The translations under genes and the position numbers were made by a program. Shown here in pieces: positions 54,441-64,000 of a stretch of 64,000 nucleotides of DNA (position 1 is its first letter; every line of letters starts with the position of its first letter). Location of the stretch: contig NZ_JBCNKR010000004.1 in NCBI RefSeq assembly GCF_039595935.1, positions 185,001 to 249,000 on the forward strand, given 5' to 3'. Source of the stretch: Flavobacterium sp. (GTDB taxonomy: Bacteria > Bacteroidota > Bacteroidia > Flavobacteriales > Flavobacteriaceae). The notes beneath the pieces are model-generated. The model had not been told where the DNA came from. It worked only from the letters and a program-made list of their open reading frames with translations, and searched no databases.

Positions 54441-57400
54441 TTATTTGTTTTGTGTGGGAAGATGTCCGTATTTTTCTTTATAACATTTTGTAAAATAAGA
54501 TGGAGAACTAAAACCCACTTTGATGCTGATTTCGGTTATATTGTCATTGCCCAGCTCTATTAATTCCCTTGCTTTTTCTAAACGCACATTTCGTATAAAT
54601 TCATTTACAGAAACGCCAGTCAACGTTTTAATTTTTCGATACAGCTGACTTCTGCTTAAAAAAACTTTCGATGCCAGAACTTCAACACTCAATTCATATT
54701 CGTTGATATTTTCATTGATGTAAGTCAGGACATTTTTTATAAAATCATTATCAAGTGTCGTAGTTTTTTCTTTTGCTTTTGGCGTAATGCCGTTATAGAA
54801 TTTATTAAATATAATCTGCCTGCTTTTTAGCAATTGTACTAAACTGGATCTCAAAATATCCATATCAAATGGTTTACTTAAATACATATCGGCGCCAGAA
54901 TCAATTCCTTCTAATTTATCTTTGACCAATGCTTTTGCAGACAGCATCATTAACGGAATATGACTAGTTTTTAAATCTGCTTTAATGTTTTTGCATAATT
55001 CTAAACCGTTCATAACCGGCATAATCACATCGGTTAAAATTAAATCAGGCAGTTTCTGCAAAGCAGCTTCTAAACCAATCTGGCCATTTTCTGCTGTTAT
55101 GACTTTATAGTCTTTTTTGAGTTCATTTTTAAGATAATTTCTAAGTTCGGTGTTATCTTCAACAATTAAAATAGTATAAACCCGATCTTGTTTTTCAGTA
55201 TCATCTGCCATTTCAATAGTTTCTTTTTCAATAACAGGTGTAAAGCTTATTTTTTTGTCTTTTTTAAAATCTTCCTGCAGTATTTCATTTTCATTAAAAA
55301 ACTCTTTTCCAATAGGAAATATCAATTTAAAAGTAGTTCCCGCTCCTAATACACTTTCGACTTCGATGATTCCTTTGTGCAGTTCGACAAAGCCGCGCAC
55401 TACTTCCAACCCTATTCCTGTACTTCCGTAATAGGCTTTATTCAAATTATTTACCTGATAGAAACGGTCAAAAATTCGCTTAATATCTTTTTTATCTAAT
55501 CCTGCCCCGGTGTCCTGAATGATAACTGAAAAAGAAGAATGTGTATAAGCCGGACTTAATGATGGAAAATAAACCAGCTCATCATTTACTATTAATTTTA
55601 CTGTTATTTTTCCGTTATCCGGAGTTACCTTAAAAGCATTTGAAATTACATTAAAAATAATTTTCTCAAACATTTTAGGATCTACCCAGTCTTTTAATGA
55701 CTTTCTATCCGATTCAAAATCAAGCTGAATTCTGCGGCTCAAAGCTTCTTCATCAAAATAACTTACGATTTCTTTGGTAAAATTTACGACTTCTACCTGC
55801 TGTACTTTCAACGGCATTTTATTAAACTGAAGCTGATTAAAATCCATCAGCTCATTGATTAATCTGGAAAGTCTATCTGAACTTTTTTGAATAGTCTGCA
55901 GTTTACTCAAAACGCCGCCTGATAATTCCATAGTATTGTTCTTGAGTATATCAGCTAATGGATTTAAAATTAAAGTAAGCGGCGTTCTAAACTCATGCGA
56001 AATATTGGTGAAAAACTGTAATTTTTTATCATTTAATTTTTCGATCTGAATTGCTTTTTTCTGTTCAAATTGTATTAATTGTTTTTGTTTGAACCTATTT
56101 TGATAATATTGATTTCCAAAATAAATTGCCGCCAGTACTAAGAGTGAATAGAAGAGATATGCAAATGATGTTTTCCACCAGGGCGGTAAAATTTCAATTT
56201 TTAATTCTAATGGTTTCTGGCTCCAGACCCCATTTTTTTCAGATACTTTGACTTTAAAAGTGTACTTTCCAGGAGCTAAGTTGGTATACGTTGCAGATCG
56301 CTTACTACCCACATAATTCCACGAATCTTCAAAACCTTCCAGATAATAAGCAAATTCATTTCTTGCCGGAAAAGAATAATTTATTCCAATAAAATCAATT
56401 GTAAATACAGACTGATCATGTTTGAGTATGATCTTTTTTGTTTCGGATATTACTTTTATTAATGGTGAATTTTTTTCGAGCGGCCCGACTGATTTATTGA
56501 AGAGTTTCAGATCGGTAAAATAAATAGGAAGCTGTTTTTTACTTTTTTCCAGACTCGAAGGATTAAAATAGTTTAAGCCTTCGTAACCTCCAAAATACAG
56601 GATTCCTTTCTCGTCTTTTAATACGGAATTGTTATTAAAATCATTTCCCAGCAAACCGTCGTATGTAGAATAATTAACTGCCGTTTTGCTTTTTAAATCC
56701 AGTCTGCTGATTCCTTTTTTTCCGCTTATCCAAATATCTCCGTCGTTTGATTCAACAATAGAGGAAATTGATTTTTCTTTAAGTCCGTTAAAATTTATGT
56801 ACCATTTTAGATTGTCCATTTTTTTATTATAGCTGAATAATCCTGCTCCGTCTGTACCAATCCATATTTCTTTATTTTTCGCCTGATACAAAGTATTAAT
56901 CGTGTGTATGCTTTTATGATTTTTGAGCTTTTCTGACATTTTATTGCGTAAAGAAGTCACGGAAAAAGTAACAAAATCCTTAGTGCTGACTTTATACAAA
57001 CCTGTTGTAGAACCCACCCAAACAGCATCATCAGAATCGACCATTACTTTTCTAATGTCTAAATTTACCATTCCGTTGGCGTAAAATGGTTTTGTATCGC
57101 AATGATGAAAACGACCGTCTGACGGATTATAATAGTGCAGTCCTTTTGCAAAAGTTCCAATCCATATGACACCTCTTGAATCTTCGGTAATACTCATAAT
57201 ATTATCTGAGGCCAAATCAGGAGTATTTTTTGTGTTGTAATTAATAAAGTTCCTGCTTCCTTTTTTCAAAAAAAAGATTCCCTCATTCCAGCTTGCCAGC
57301 CAGACATTTTGTTTTTTATCTACAAAAACTTTAGTAATATTATTATTGGTTAATCCTGAATAAAATTGAGTATCTGATTTGGTAATATGTTTAAAGTTTT

Positions 57401-58562
57401 TGGTTTCAGGATTATAAACATCAACACCGCCGCCTTCCATAGAAATCCACAACTGGCCTTCATGATCTTTGGCAATTCCGGTAACGCAATTGGTTTGCAA
57501 TGACTGCGGATTTCCGGCTAAACTTTCAATACCTTTAACCTTAGTGTTTATTCTGTCAAAAACTCCTAAACCTTTATTATAATATCCCAGCCAGATTCTT
57601 TTTTCTTTGTCCATGTATAACGACCAGACAGAATTAGAACCTAAACTGCGATTATTAAATTTACTGTTTTCGTATTTTTTTTGAACAACACCCTGACTGT
57701 TTACAATGATTAATCCATCATTTTCAGTGGCACAAAGAATAGTTTCGTCATCTACACCCAGAATTGACATAATTCTTTTTCTGGTAATAGGATAAGTAAA
57801 AGCCTGTTTCTCTTTAGAATATAAATCGGCCTTAACCAAACCTTTGTATCCGTTACCAATCCATAAGTTTTGTTTACTGTCAAAAAACATAGAGATAATA
57901 GTACCGGATAGTAATTCATTATTCCTGGCAATTTTTACTTTTTTTACCTCATTTCTTATGGGATCAACTACTTTTAAACCAGAATTCGTTCCTAAATAAA
58001 TAGTTCCTTTTTTATCTTTTACCAAAGAATGTATCAAATAATTTACTGCATTGGGCGTGTCTAATTTTAGGCTTGTAATTTTCCGTGATTTCACATTTAG
58101 TTTTAGCAGACCATTATTAAACGTCCCTAAAAAAAGATTGCCATTATTGTCTTCAATAATACTTCTTACAGAAATTACAGTTTCTTTTTGGCTTGGTTTT
58201 CGAAGGTCTATATTTTCAAAAGTATCCAAATTTCGATTATACAAACACAATCCTTCATCTGTACCAGCCCACAAGCGGTTTTGTTTATCTACATAAACCG
58301 TATAAATTAAATTACTGTTTATAGAATTACCGCGTTTTGAATCCTGCTCGTAACCCACATAATTTATTCCGTCATATTTATATAAACCTGCACCATTTGT
58401 TCCCATCCACATAACGCCAAACTGATCCTGTGCAATAGTATAAATACCGCTTTTTGAAGTTTCACTATCTACCAGACGAAATCGATAATTCTCAAATGCA
58501 TTTTGAGAAAACAAGCTGTTTATGATAAAAAACAAAATGGCAAAACATTTCTTTGGGGACAT
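54441..58562 (-). CDS. Hybrid two-component system regulator (HTCS)
   Basis: 1373 aa. Order: signal peptide (about 1-19), a large periplasmic region of two-component propeller repeats (WIGT/WVGS-type blades such as WMGTNGAGLYKYD), a Y_Y_Y domain (about 700-790), one TM (about 798-818), HisKA with His in NISHEFRTPL (about 855), ATPase domain, receiver with Asp in LILTDVIMPVMNG (about 1177) and an AraC-type DNA-binding domain (last 110 aa). All core residues are present. It senses an oligosaccharide directly and activates the locus, here probably a xylan fragment. Confidence 0.95.
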   Translation of the reverse strand: MSPKKCFAILFFIINSLFSQNAFENYRFRLVDSETSKSGIYTIAQDQFGVMWMGTNGAGLYKYDGINYVGYEQDSKRGNSINSNLIYTVYVDKQNRLWAGTDEGLCLYNRNLDTFENIDLRKPSQKETVISVRSIIEDNNGNLFLGTFNNGLLKLNVKSRKITSLKLDTPNAVNYLIHSLVKDKKGTIYLGTNSGLKVVDPIRNEVKKVKIARNNELLSGTIISMFFDSKQNLWIGNGYKGLVKADLYSKEKQAFTYPITRKRIMSILGVDDETILCATENDGLIIVNSQGVVQKKYENSKFNNRSLGSNSVWSLYMDKEKRIWLGYYNKGLGVFDRINTKVKGIESLAGNPQSLQTNCVTGIAKDHEGQLWISMEGGGVDVYNPETKNFKHITKSDTQFYSGLTNNNITKVFVDKKQNVWLASWNEGIFFLKKGSRNFINYNTKNTPDLASDNIMSITEDSRGVIWIGTFAKGLHYYNPSDGRFHHCDTKPFYANGMVNLDIRKVMVDSDDAVWVGSTTGLYKVSTKDFVTFSVTSLRNKMSEKLKNHKSIHTINTLYQAKNKEIWIGTDGAGLFSYNKKMDNLKWYINFNGLKEKSISSIVESNDGDIWISGKKGISRLDLKSKTAVNYSTYDGLLGNDFNNNSVLKDEKGILYFGGYEGLNYFNPSSLEKSKKQLPIYFTDLKLFNKSVGPLEKNSPLIKVISETKKIILKHDQSVFTIDFIGINYSFPARNEFAYYLEGFEDSWNYVGSKRSATYTNLAPGKYTFKVKVSEKNGVWSQKPLELKIEILPPWWKTSFAYLFYSLLVLAAIYFGNQYYQNRFKQKQLIQFEQKKAIQIEKLNDKKLQFFTNISHEFRTPLTLILNPLADILKNNTMELSGGVLSKLQTIQKSSDRLSRLINELMDFNQLQFNKMPLKVQQVEVVNFTKEIVSYFDEEALSRRIQLDFESDRKSLKDWVDPKMFEKIIFNVISNAFKVTPDNGKITVKLIVNDELVYFPSLSPAYTHSSFSVIIQDTGAGLDKKDIKRIFDRFYQVNNLNKAYYGSTGIGLEVVRGFVELHKGIIEVESVLGAGTTFKLIFPIGKEFFNENEILQEDFKKDKKISFTPVIEKETIEMADDTEKQDRVYTILIVEDNTELRNYLKNELKKDYKVITAENGQIGLEAALQKLPDLILTDVIMPVMNGLELCKNIKADLKTSHIPLMMLSAKALVKDKLEGIDSGADMYLSKPFDMDILRSSLVQLLKSRQIIFNKFYNGITPKAKEKTTTLDNDFIKNVLTYINENINEYELSVEVLASKVFLSRSQLYRKIKTLTGVSVNEFIRNVRLEKARELIELGNDNITEISIKVGFSSPSYFTKCYKEKYGHLPTQNK

Positions 58563-58690
58563 TATAAAATAAGTGTTAAATTAAAATTCAATGTTTATTG
58601 TTTAATTAATCACAATTTTGGAACTTTAAGCTTAAGCCAATTTCAATATTTATCTCTTTTCAGATGATTTTGAAAAAATTCGCATTATTT

Positions 58691-60649
58691 TTATTCATTT
58701 ACGAGCAGTATTCCTCCATTAAAAGGAATTTTAATTTCAGCTTCCTGATTATTTTTAAGTCTGATTGTTTTTACTTTTCCGTTTAATTTTTCATCATCAA
58801 AATAACTGGTCAATACTGAATTAGAAGCTAGCATTGGAAGTTTCAATTTTAAACTCAATGTTTCTTTTTGGGCATTTATTCCGGCGATATACCATTTGGT
58901 TTCTTTTCGGCGGGCAAGGATTACGTATTTTCCGGGATAGCCATCTAAAAAACGAACTTCATCCCAGGTTGTGGGAACTTCTTTCATAAAATTCATTGCC
59001 CAGTCTGGAGCATCTTTCAAGTTATTTGGTGCCAATGCAAAATGCTGTACACCGCTCTGAAAAAGTACAGCTGCTGCCAATGCAAATACATCCGAAGTCA
59101 TTCTTTTTGAACCTTTGTTAGGAGTATTTTCGCTATTGTAAAATTTGTTTAAGGCGCTTCCACCAAAATCCATGCTTCCTGCCGTATTTCTAATAAAGGG
59201 ATGTATCGCAGCATTCATAGCTTCATTGTCGCAGCTTGACTGTCCAAAATGCAGATTTTCGCTAGCGAAAACAGCTTCACTTGAGGCATAATTAGGATAC
59301 ATACGCTCCCATCCTCTTGGCAGAGTACATCCGTGAAAAATAACCATTAGCCCAAAATCATTCGCATCACTCAAAATATCTTCATAGAGTTTCATGGTTA
59401 CCTGTTTGTCACCTCCAAAAAAATCTACTTTAATGCCTTTTACATCAATGCTTTTTAGCCATGCCATTTCACGTCGGCGGATGATACTGTTATCCATCAT
59501 TCCTCTTGGTCCCTGTGGAGCATCGTTCCAATATCCGTTTGAATTGTACCATAAATACAAGCCGACACCTTTTTCGCCGCCATATCGGGACAGTCCGGCA
59601 ATTTTATCTTTTCCTATTTGAGTATCCCAAAGTGCATCAACTAAAATGGTTTCATATCCCATTGCGGCACTAAAATCGATATACTGTTTTTGTACCGGAA
59701 AAGTCGTATTATCATCCATTTTCATGATCCAGCTCCATGAACCTTTGGTATATTTATATACTTTTGAAGCTCCATATTTTGGCTTTACCAAATCAAATGG
59801 AATAGTAGTTTCTACAATTGGAGCCAAAGTTTCGCCAACAGTAATAGTTCTCCAGGGTGTTTCGCCCATGAGTGGTATTCCCGGAGTTGTTGTTCCGTTT
59901 CCGTTATTTTCTCCCGCCATTGGAAAACCAATATTATATAATCCTTTTTCGTGTCCAAGCAATCTGCTGGCACAATACCCGCTGTCTACACCAGTTTCTG
60001 ATAACAAAACCCATCCTTTATCATTTACTTTAAAAAGACATGGAAATGTATAACCTTCGCCAATTCCGTTTTTCCCCATCTGATCATCTAATGTATAAGA
60101 TGTTTCATAACTTGGAGCAGTTCTGGCAAATCCGGTCATTGGTTTACTTTGCGGACAAAGAAATGTAGTTGTGCCTTCCGGCAGATGATATCCTGAAGCT
60201 TCTTCCAGTACCACACAGGAGCGACTTTCACTTTGTGGATATATTTTATATTTGAAAGCTGCATTGTTATTGCTTACTCTAAATATGATATCGATAACTG
60301 CTTTATTTTCTTTACTGAAAGAAAAAATGACTTCGTTAGCTTCATAATGCACATTACTGTTTTTTATATTGGGCAGCTGGTATTTTTCGTCAATTTTATT
60401 TTGAACAACGTTTGTTTTTAAAACTAATCCTGTTGTAAAATCCCCAACATTAGTTTTTAAACCAAGCGGAGATTTTTCTAAAAATGTTTTTTCATTATAA
60501 GAAAGGCTGTAAAAAGGCTGACCATCAGACAAAAAAAGAGACACTTTTAGTTTTCCGTCGGGACTTTTTACAACTGATTGTGCTTGTAAGTTTAAAAAAC
60601 TAAACAGACACAAACATAGAACATGTTTAAAACCCTTAATTTGCTGCAT
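58691..60649 (-). CDS. GH97 family glycoside hydrolase, retaining-type
   Basis: 652 aa with a signal peptide ending near LNLQAQ (about 1-24). It has an N-terminal beta-super-sandwich, a catalytic barrel and a C-terminal beta domain. The motif GIKVDFFGGDKQ (Asp about 409) is the nucleophile of the retaining GH97 branch, and a second acid lies in SEAVFASE. This suggests an alpha-galactosidase or beta-L-arabinopyranosidase rather than an inverting SusB-like alpha-glucosidase. Either could remove side groups from xylan. It lies 128 nt before HTCS and 46 nt after GH3. Confidence 0.9.
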   Translation of the reverse strand: MQQIKGFKHVLCLCLFSFLNLQAQSVVKSPDGKLKVSLFLSDGQPFYSLSYNEKTFLEKSPLGLKTNVGDFTTGLVLKTNVVQNKIDEKYQLPNIKNSNVHYEANEVIFSFSKENKAVIDIIFRVSNNNAAFKYKIYPQSESRSCVVLEEASGYHLPEGTTTFLCPQSKPMTGFARTAPSYETSYTLDDQMGKNGIGEGYTFPCLFKVNDKGWVLLSETGVDSGYCASRLLGHEKGLYNIGFPMAGENNGNGTTTPGIPLMGETPWRTITVGETLAPIVETTIPFDLVKPKYGASKVYKYTKGSWSWIMKMDDNTTFPVQKQYIDFSAAMGYETILVDALWDTQIGKDKIAGLSRYGGEKGVGLYLWYNSNGYWNDAPQGPRGMMDNSIIRRREMAWLKSIDVKGIKVDFFGGDKQVTMKLYEDILSDANDFGLMVIFHGCTLPRGWERMYPNYASSEAVFASENLHFGQSSCDNEAMNAAIHPFIRNTAGSMDFGGSALNKFYNSENTPNKGSKRMTSDVFALAAAVLFQSGVQHFALAPNNLKDAPDWAMNFMKEVPTTWDEVRFLDGYPGKYVILARRKETKWYIAGINAQKETLSLKLKLPMLASNSVLTSYFDDEKLNGKVKTIRLKNNQEAEIKIPFNGGILLVNE

Positions 60650-60695
60650 ATCAATTCTTTTTATTTGTAAGTAAACTTAAAATAATATGATCAAG

Positions 60696-63290
60696 TTACT
60701 GAATAAATATTTTGACTGTTTTTAAATCTTTATTATCCGAACTATTACCACAATACACTTCGTATTCTCCGGAAGCGACATTCATTCCTCTCATTTTGGC
60801 ATCATAAAACTCAAATGAAGAAGCGGGTAAACTGATGGTTACATTTTGCTTTTCGCCAGCTTTTAGTTCAATTCGTTTAAAAGCTTTTAATGTTTTTAAA
60901 GGGCCATCTGTATCATTTAATTTTCGAACATACACCTGAACAATCTCTGTTCCGTCACGTTTGCTGCTGTTTTTTATTGAAAAATTTAACTGTGTATCTT
61001 CATTAGATTTTATTCTGTTCTTTGTCAGGTTTGCAGTTCCGATATCGAATTTTGAATAACTCAAACCAAATCCAAACGGAAATAAAACATCGGTTGTATA
61101 ACGATATGTACGGCCTTTAAGCGAATAATCTTCGAAATCACCCAGCTTGTCTGAATTTTTATAAAATGAAACCGGCAGTTTTCCCGCTGGGTTATAATCT
61201 CCAAAAAGAACATCAGCAACCGCCTGTCCTCCAGATTCTCCCGGATACCAAGCCTGCAGAATGGCATCGCAGCTTTCTGTTTCGGGCGTTAAAGCAATAG
61301 CAGATCCTGAACAGTTTACAAAAATTACTTTTTTACCTGCTGCTTTCAATTCTTTTAAACATTTTCTTTGTACAGCCGGAAGTTCAATATTAGTACGATC
61401 GCCGCCTTTGAAACCAGGATACGAAACGGGCATTTCTTCTCCTTCAAGCAGTGTCGAAAGTCCGCCTGCGAAAACGACAGTATCAATTCCTTTTAATTTT
61501 TGAATTAAGGTTTTAAAATCAATATCGAATTCTTTTCCAAAATCAAATTCAATATTAGCCTGCCAATTGTTGGACTGGGCAAAATGAATTTCAATTTTAT
61601 ATTTTTTTCCGGCTTCTGCTTCAAAAGGAATTTTTCCGGGAACAGTTCGCCAGTTGGTATACTTTGCTATCGATTTTCCATCAACAAATAATTCAAAAGC
61701 TCCGGTTGCTCCTGTTTTAAAAACAAGTGTTTCGTTTTCTTTAGCTGTAAATTCCGTTTCATATTTTACCGAAAATCCTTTCAGTTTTACTCCCGAAGCA
61801 AATTCATGCTGGCCTGCTGTGGTCATTTTTATAGGATTTAAGATTTGCTGAGAAAACACACTATTTCCTTCTCTATTAGGATTGTTCCAATAAGTAGCTT
61901 TCATTCCTTTTTTTCCTTCAAAAGAAAATTGATCAAAATAAGTATCCGTTACTTTGTCTTCGACTAAATCACAAGATTTATCGTAAAGAACTCTATTTTC
62001 GGTTAGTTTTCCTTCGATTCCTTCTTTAATCGTAATCGTTTTATTGGGTGTTCCATTATAATTTCCCCATAACATAGGTTCATTATCTGCATTTGGTCCA
62101 ATCACAGCCACTTTATTTATGGTTTTGTTTAGAGGTAGAATATTGTTTTTATTTTGCAAAAGTGTCATTGACTTTTGTGCCATTTCGAGGGCTAGCTGCT
62201 GATGTTCTTTACTGTTAAGCACCGTAGCCGGAATTTGTGCCCAGGACACGATCGAATCATCATCCATTTCGCCCAAATCAAAACGCCCGGTTAAAACGCG
62301 AAGCAGACTTTTATTGATTTCTTCCTCTTTTATTAAATCTTTTTCAACGGCTTCTGGTAGTTTTTTAAACGGATATTTATCCCAGACACATTCTACATCA
62401 GTTCCTGCCAATACAGCTTTTGATGCGGCGTGAATATCATCTGATGAAACTTTATGAGTGGTATAAAAATCAGTAACGGCACCGCAGTCTGAAACTACCA
62501 GATATTGAAATCCCCATTCATCGCGAAGAATACGCTGCAAAAGCCGTTTATTACTACAGCAAGGTTCGTCGTCTAAACGCTGATACGCACACATTACCTG
62601 ACGAACATCTGCTTCCTGAACCAATGCTTTAAATGCCGGAAGATACGTTTCGTATAATTCCCGCGGATTTACATTATTCAGATTCAATTCATGTCTGCTC
62701 CATTCTGGACCGGAATGAACAGCGAAATGTTTAGCGCAGGCCAAAAGTTTGCGATATTTTGCATCTGCTGGTCCCTGAAGTCCTTTTACAACCGAAACTC
62801 CCATTCGTGAAGTAAGATACGGATCTTCACCATAAGTTTCCTGTCCGCGTCCCCAGCGCGGGTCTCTAAAAATATTGACATTGGGCGTCCAGACAGAAAG
62901 GCTTAAGAAACGTTTGTTTTCATTTCCGTTTTTGATCCATTGGTTGTATTTGGCACGTGCTTCATCAGAAACGGCATTAAATACACGAAAAACCAATTGG
63001 TCGTCAAATGAAGCTGCCATTCCTATAGGTTCTGGAAAAACAGTAACATTATCATTATTAGCATAACCGTGCAGGGCTTCGCTCCACCAGTTAAACTTTT
63101 TGATTCCCAATCTTGGTACAGCGTCACTTTGATCGCACATTAATGCTGCTTTTTCTTCGAGCGTTAATCTCGAAATTAAATCTTCTGCACGTTTTTTAGA
63201 ACTAAGCGACGGATCTTTATAAGGATATTGCTGTGCATTTAAATTGAAAAAACACACTAAACCTAAAAAATATAAATAATTGATTTTCAT
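60696..63290 (-). CDS. GH3 beta-glycosidase (probable beta-xylosidase) with PA14-like insertion
   Basis: 864 aa with a signal peptide ending near FFNLNAQ (about 1-19). It has the GH3 N-terminal barrel with nucleophile Asp in LVVSDCGAVTD (about 268) and the alpha/beta sandwich beginning at VAVIGPNADNEPMLWGNYNG. A PA14-like insertion occupies about 467-587 (AFELFVDGKSIAKYTNW) and an Fn3-like domain ends the protein. This layout is common in beta-xylosidases and beta-glucosidases of Bacteroidetes. Exact sugar not provable; context favours xylose. It lies 9 nt after the esterase gene. Confidence 0.9.
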   Translation of the reverse strand: MKINYLYFLGLVCFFNLNAQQYPYKDPSLSSKKRAEDLISRLTLEEKAALMCDQSDAVPRLGIKKFNWWSEALHGYANNDNVTVFPEPIGMAASFDDQLVFRVFNAVSDEARAKYNQWIKNGNENKRFLSLSVWTPNVNIFRDPRWGRGQETYGEDPYLTSRMGVSVVKGLQGPADAKYRKLLACAKHFAVHSGPEWSRHELNLNNVNPRELYETYLPAFKALVQEADVRQVMCAYQRLDDEPCCSNKRLLQRILRDEWGFQYLVVSDCGAVTDFYTTHKVSSDDIHAASKAVLAGTDVECVWDKYPFKKLPEAVEKDLIKEEEINKSLLRVLTGRFDLGEMDDDSIVSWAQIPATVLNSKEHQQLALEMAQKSMTLLQNKNNILPLNKTINKVAVIGPNADNEPMLWGNYNGTPNKTITIKEGIEGKLTENRVLYDKSCDLVEDKVTDTYFDQFSFEGKKGMKATYWNNPNREGNSVFSQQILNPIKMTTAGQHEFASGVKLKGFSVKYETEFTAKENETLVFKTGATGAFELFVDGKSIAKYTNWRTVPGKIPFEAEAGKKYKIEIHFAQSNNWQANIEFDFGKEFDIDFKTLIQKLKGIDTVVFAGGLSTLLEGEEMPVSYPGFKGGDRTNIELPAVQRKCLKELKAAGKKVIFVNCSGSAIALTPETESCDAILQAWYPGESGGQAVADVLFGDYNPAGKLPVSFYKNSDKLGDFEDYSLKGRTYRYTTDVLFPFGFGLSYSKFDIGTANLTKNRIKSNEDTQLNFSIKNSSKRDGTEIVQVYVRKLNDTDGPLKTLKAFKRIELKAGEKQNVTISLPASSFEFYDAKMRGMNVASGEYEVYCGNSSDNKDLKTVKIFIQ

Positions 63291-63299
63291 CTTTCTATT

Positions 63300-64000
63300 T
63301 TAATTGAATAACAATGGGGCGAACATAAATAAATCGTGTCTCCATACAGGCCAGGTATGCCCGCCCGGATATTCACTGTATTGGTATTTAATTCCCATCT
63401 GATCGAATTTCTTCATCATTATTTTACAATTTTCATAAGCGATGTCTTCTTTACCGCCCATAGAAATCCAAAATTGTTTGATATTTGAATTAATTACTGC
63501 TGCATTGTTTTTCATAAATTCATACTGAGGCTCTGATAAAGCGGGTTTATTTGCCCACCATCCAGAACTAAATACGCCAATAGCAGCAAACAGGTCTGAA
63601 TTTTTAACTCCAGCATAAAGAGTCTGCAGTCCTCCCATTGACAAACCTGCCAAAGCTCTGTTTTTGGAATCCTTTACTGCTTTAAAATTACTTTCTACAA
63701 AGGGTATCGCTTCTGTTTTTAATTCGTTTTCAAAAGCTTTAAGTGCATTTTCATTGAAGCTTGCATTTCCTGACATGTTTCCATCAAGCATAACAATAAG
63801 CATTGGTTTTGCTTTATTTTGAGCTATTAAATTGTCTAGGATTAAATTTGCTTTACCTTGAGAAGCCCATCCTGTCTGATCTTCGCCGCCTCCGTGCAAT
63901 AAGTATAAAACAGGATATTTTTCGCTCGCATTTTCATAACCGGGCGGTGTGTACACATACATTTCGCGCCAGGAGTTTGTTACTTTTGAAAAGTATTGTT
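63300..64000 (-). CDS. CE1-like esterase (partial, N-terminus outside the window)
   Basis: The frame is open through base 64000, so the start lies outside. At least 232 residues of an alpha/beta hydrolase of the esterase D / feruloyl esterase type are visible: WREMYVYTPPGYE, YLLHGGGEDQTGW, nucleophile Ser in LAGLSMGGLQ, and catalytic His in YPGGHTWPVWR. Such enzymes remove feruloyl or acetyl groups from arabinoxylan. It is upstream of GH3 by 9 nt, so it is the first visible gene of a GH3-GH97-HTCS series. The activity is inferred from motif and context. Confidence 0.88.
   Translation of the reverse strand, partial: QYFSKVTNSWREMYVYTPPGYENASEKYPVLYLLHGGGEDQTGWASQGKANLILDNLIAQNKAKPMLIVMLDGNMSGNASFNENALKAFENELKTEAIPFVESNFKAVKDSKNRALAGLSMGGLQTLYAGVKNSDLFAAIGVFSSGWWANKPALSEPQYEFMKNNAAVINSNIKQFWISMGGKEDIAYENCKIMMKKFDQMGIKYQYSEYPGGHTWPVWRHDLFMFAPLLFN

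Noticed and set aside
59646..60053. 135-aa + strand frame inside GH97
   Set aside because: It is antisense to the GH97 coding region with no family resemblance.

Overview
The window is typical Flavobacterium-type Bacteroidetes chromosome. It is AT-rich, carries the gliding genes gldF and gldG, two SusC/SusD pairs, a one-piece hybrid two-component regulator, and many promoters with the Bacteroidetes -7 element TAnnTTTG. No rRNA, tRNA, CRISPR array, insertion sequence or prophage was seen.

Layout. 1-582 is non-coding and holds a hairpin element resembling the Flavo-1 RNA family. 583-2429 has a DUF4294 protein divergent from an M42 aminopeptidase. 2491-10071 is a metal-stress locus on the + strand: an OmpR-type response regulator, its histidine kinase, then TolC / membrane-fusion lipoprotein / CzcA-CusA RND pump. 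Four phased TTAA motifs lie in front of the efflux operon. 10229-22780 is mostly housekeeping: ankyrin protein, GH26 mannanase, purC, HAD phosphatase, DUF1801 protein, lipoprotein, PhoH ATPase, SAM hydroxide adenosyltransferase, a small monooxygenase-fold protein, gldF-gldG, dnaN and a DsbA/FrnE-like oxidoreductase.

22843-38383 is a polysaccharide utilization locus (PUL) on the - strand: LacI regulator, SusC, SusD, GH2 beta-mannosidase, two GH92 alpha-mannosidases, GH125 exo-alpha-1,6-mannosidase and a ROK sugar kinase. Together these fit import and trimming of a mannose-rich glycan (high-mannose N-glycan or alpha-mannan), ending in sugar phosphorylation. Two matching LacI operators, one before lacI and one before susC, suggest one repressor controls both. 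The GH2 enzyme appears to lack two of its usual beta-sandwich domains.

38909-43162 holds a membrane-anchored MutS-like ATPase, a universal stress protein with an FNR/CRP-like box, and mnmE. 43371-64000 is a second carbohydrate region: a sulfatase frameshifted after its signal peptide, a GH8 enzyme (probably reducing-end xylose-releasing), a GPH sugar symporter, SusD, SusC, a hybrid two-component regulator, GH97, GH3 and a CE1-like esterase cut by the window end. GH8, GH3, the esterase and the pentoside-type symporter point to xylan or arabinoxylan oligosaccharides; this substrate is an inference. Several intergenic gaps carry inverted-repeat families, described under findings.
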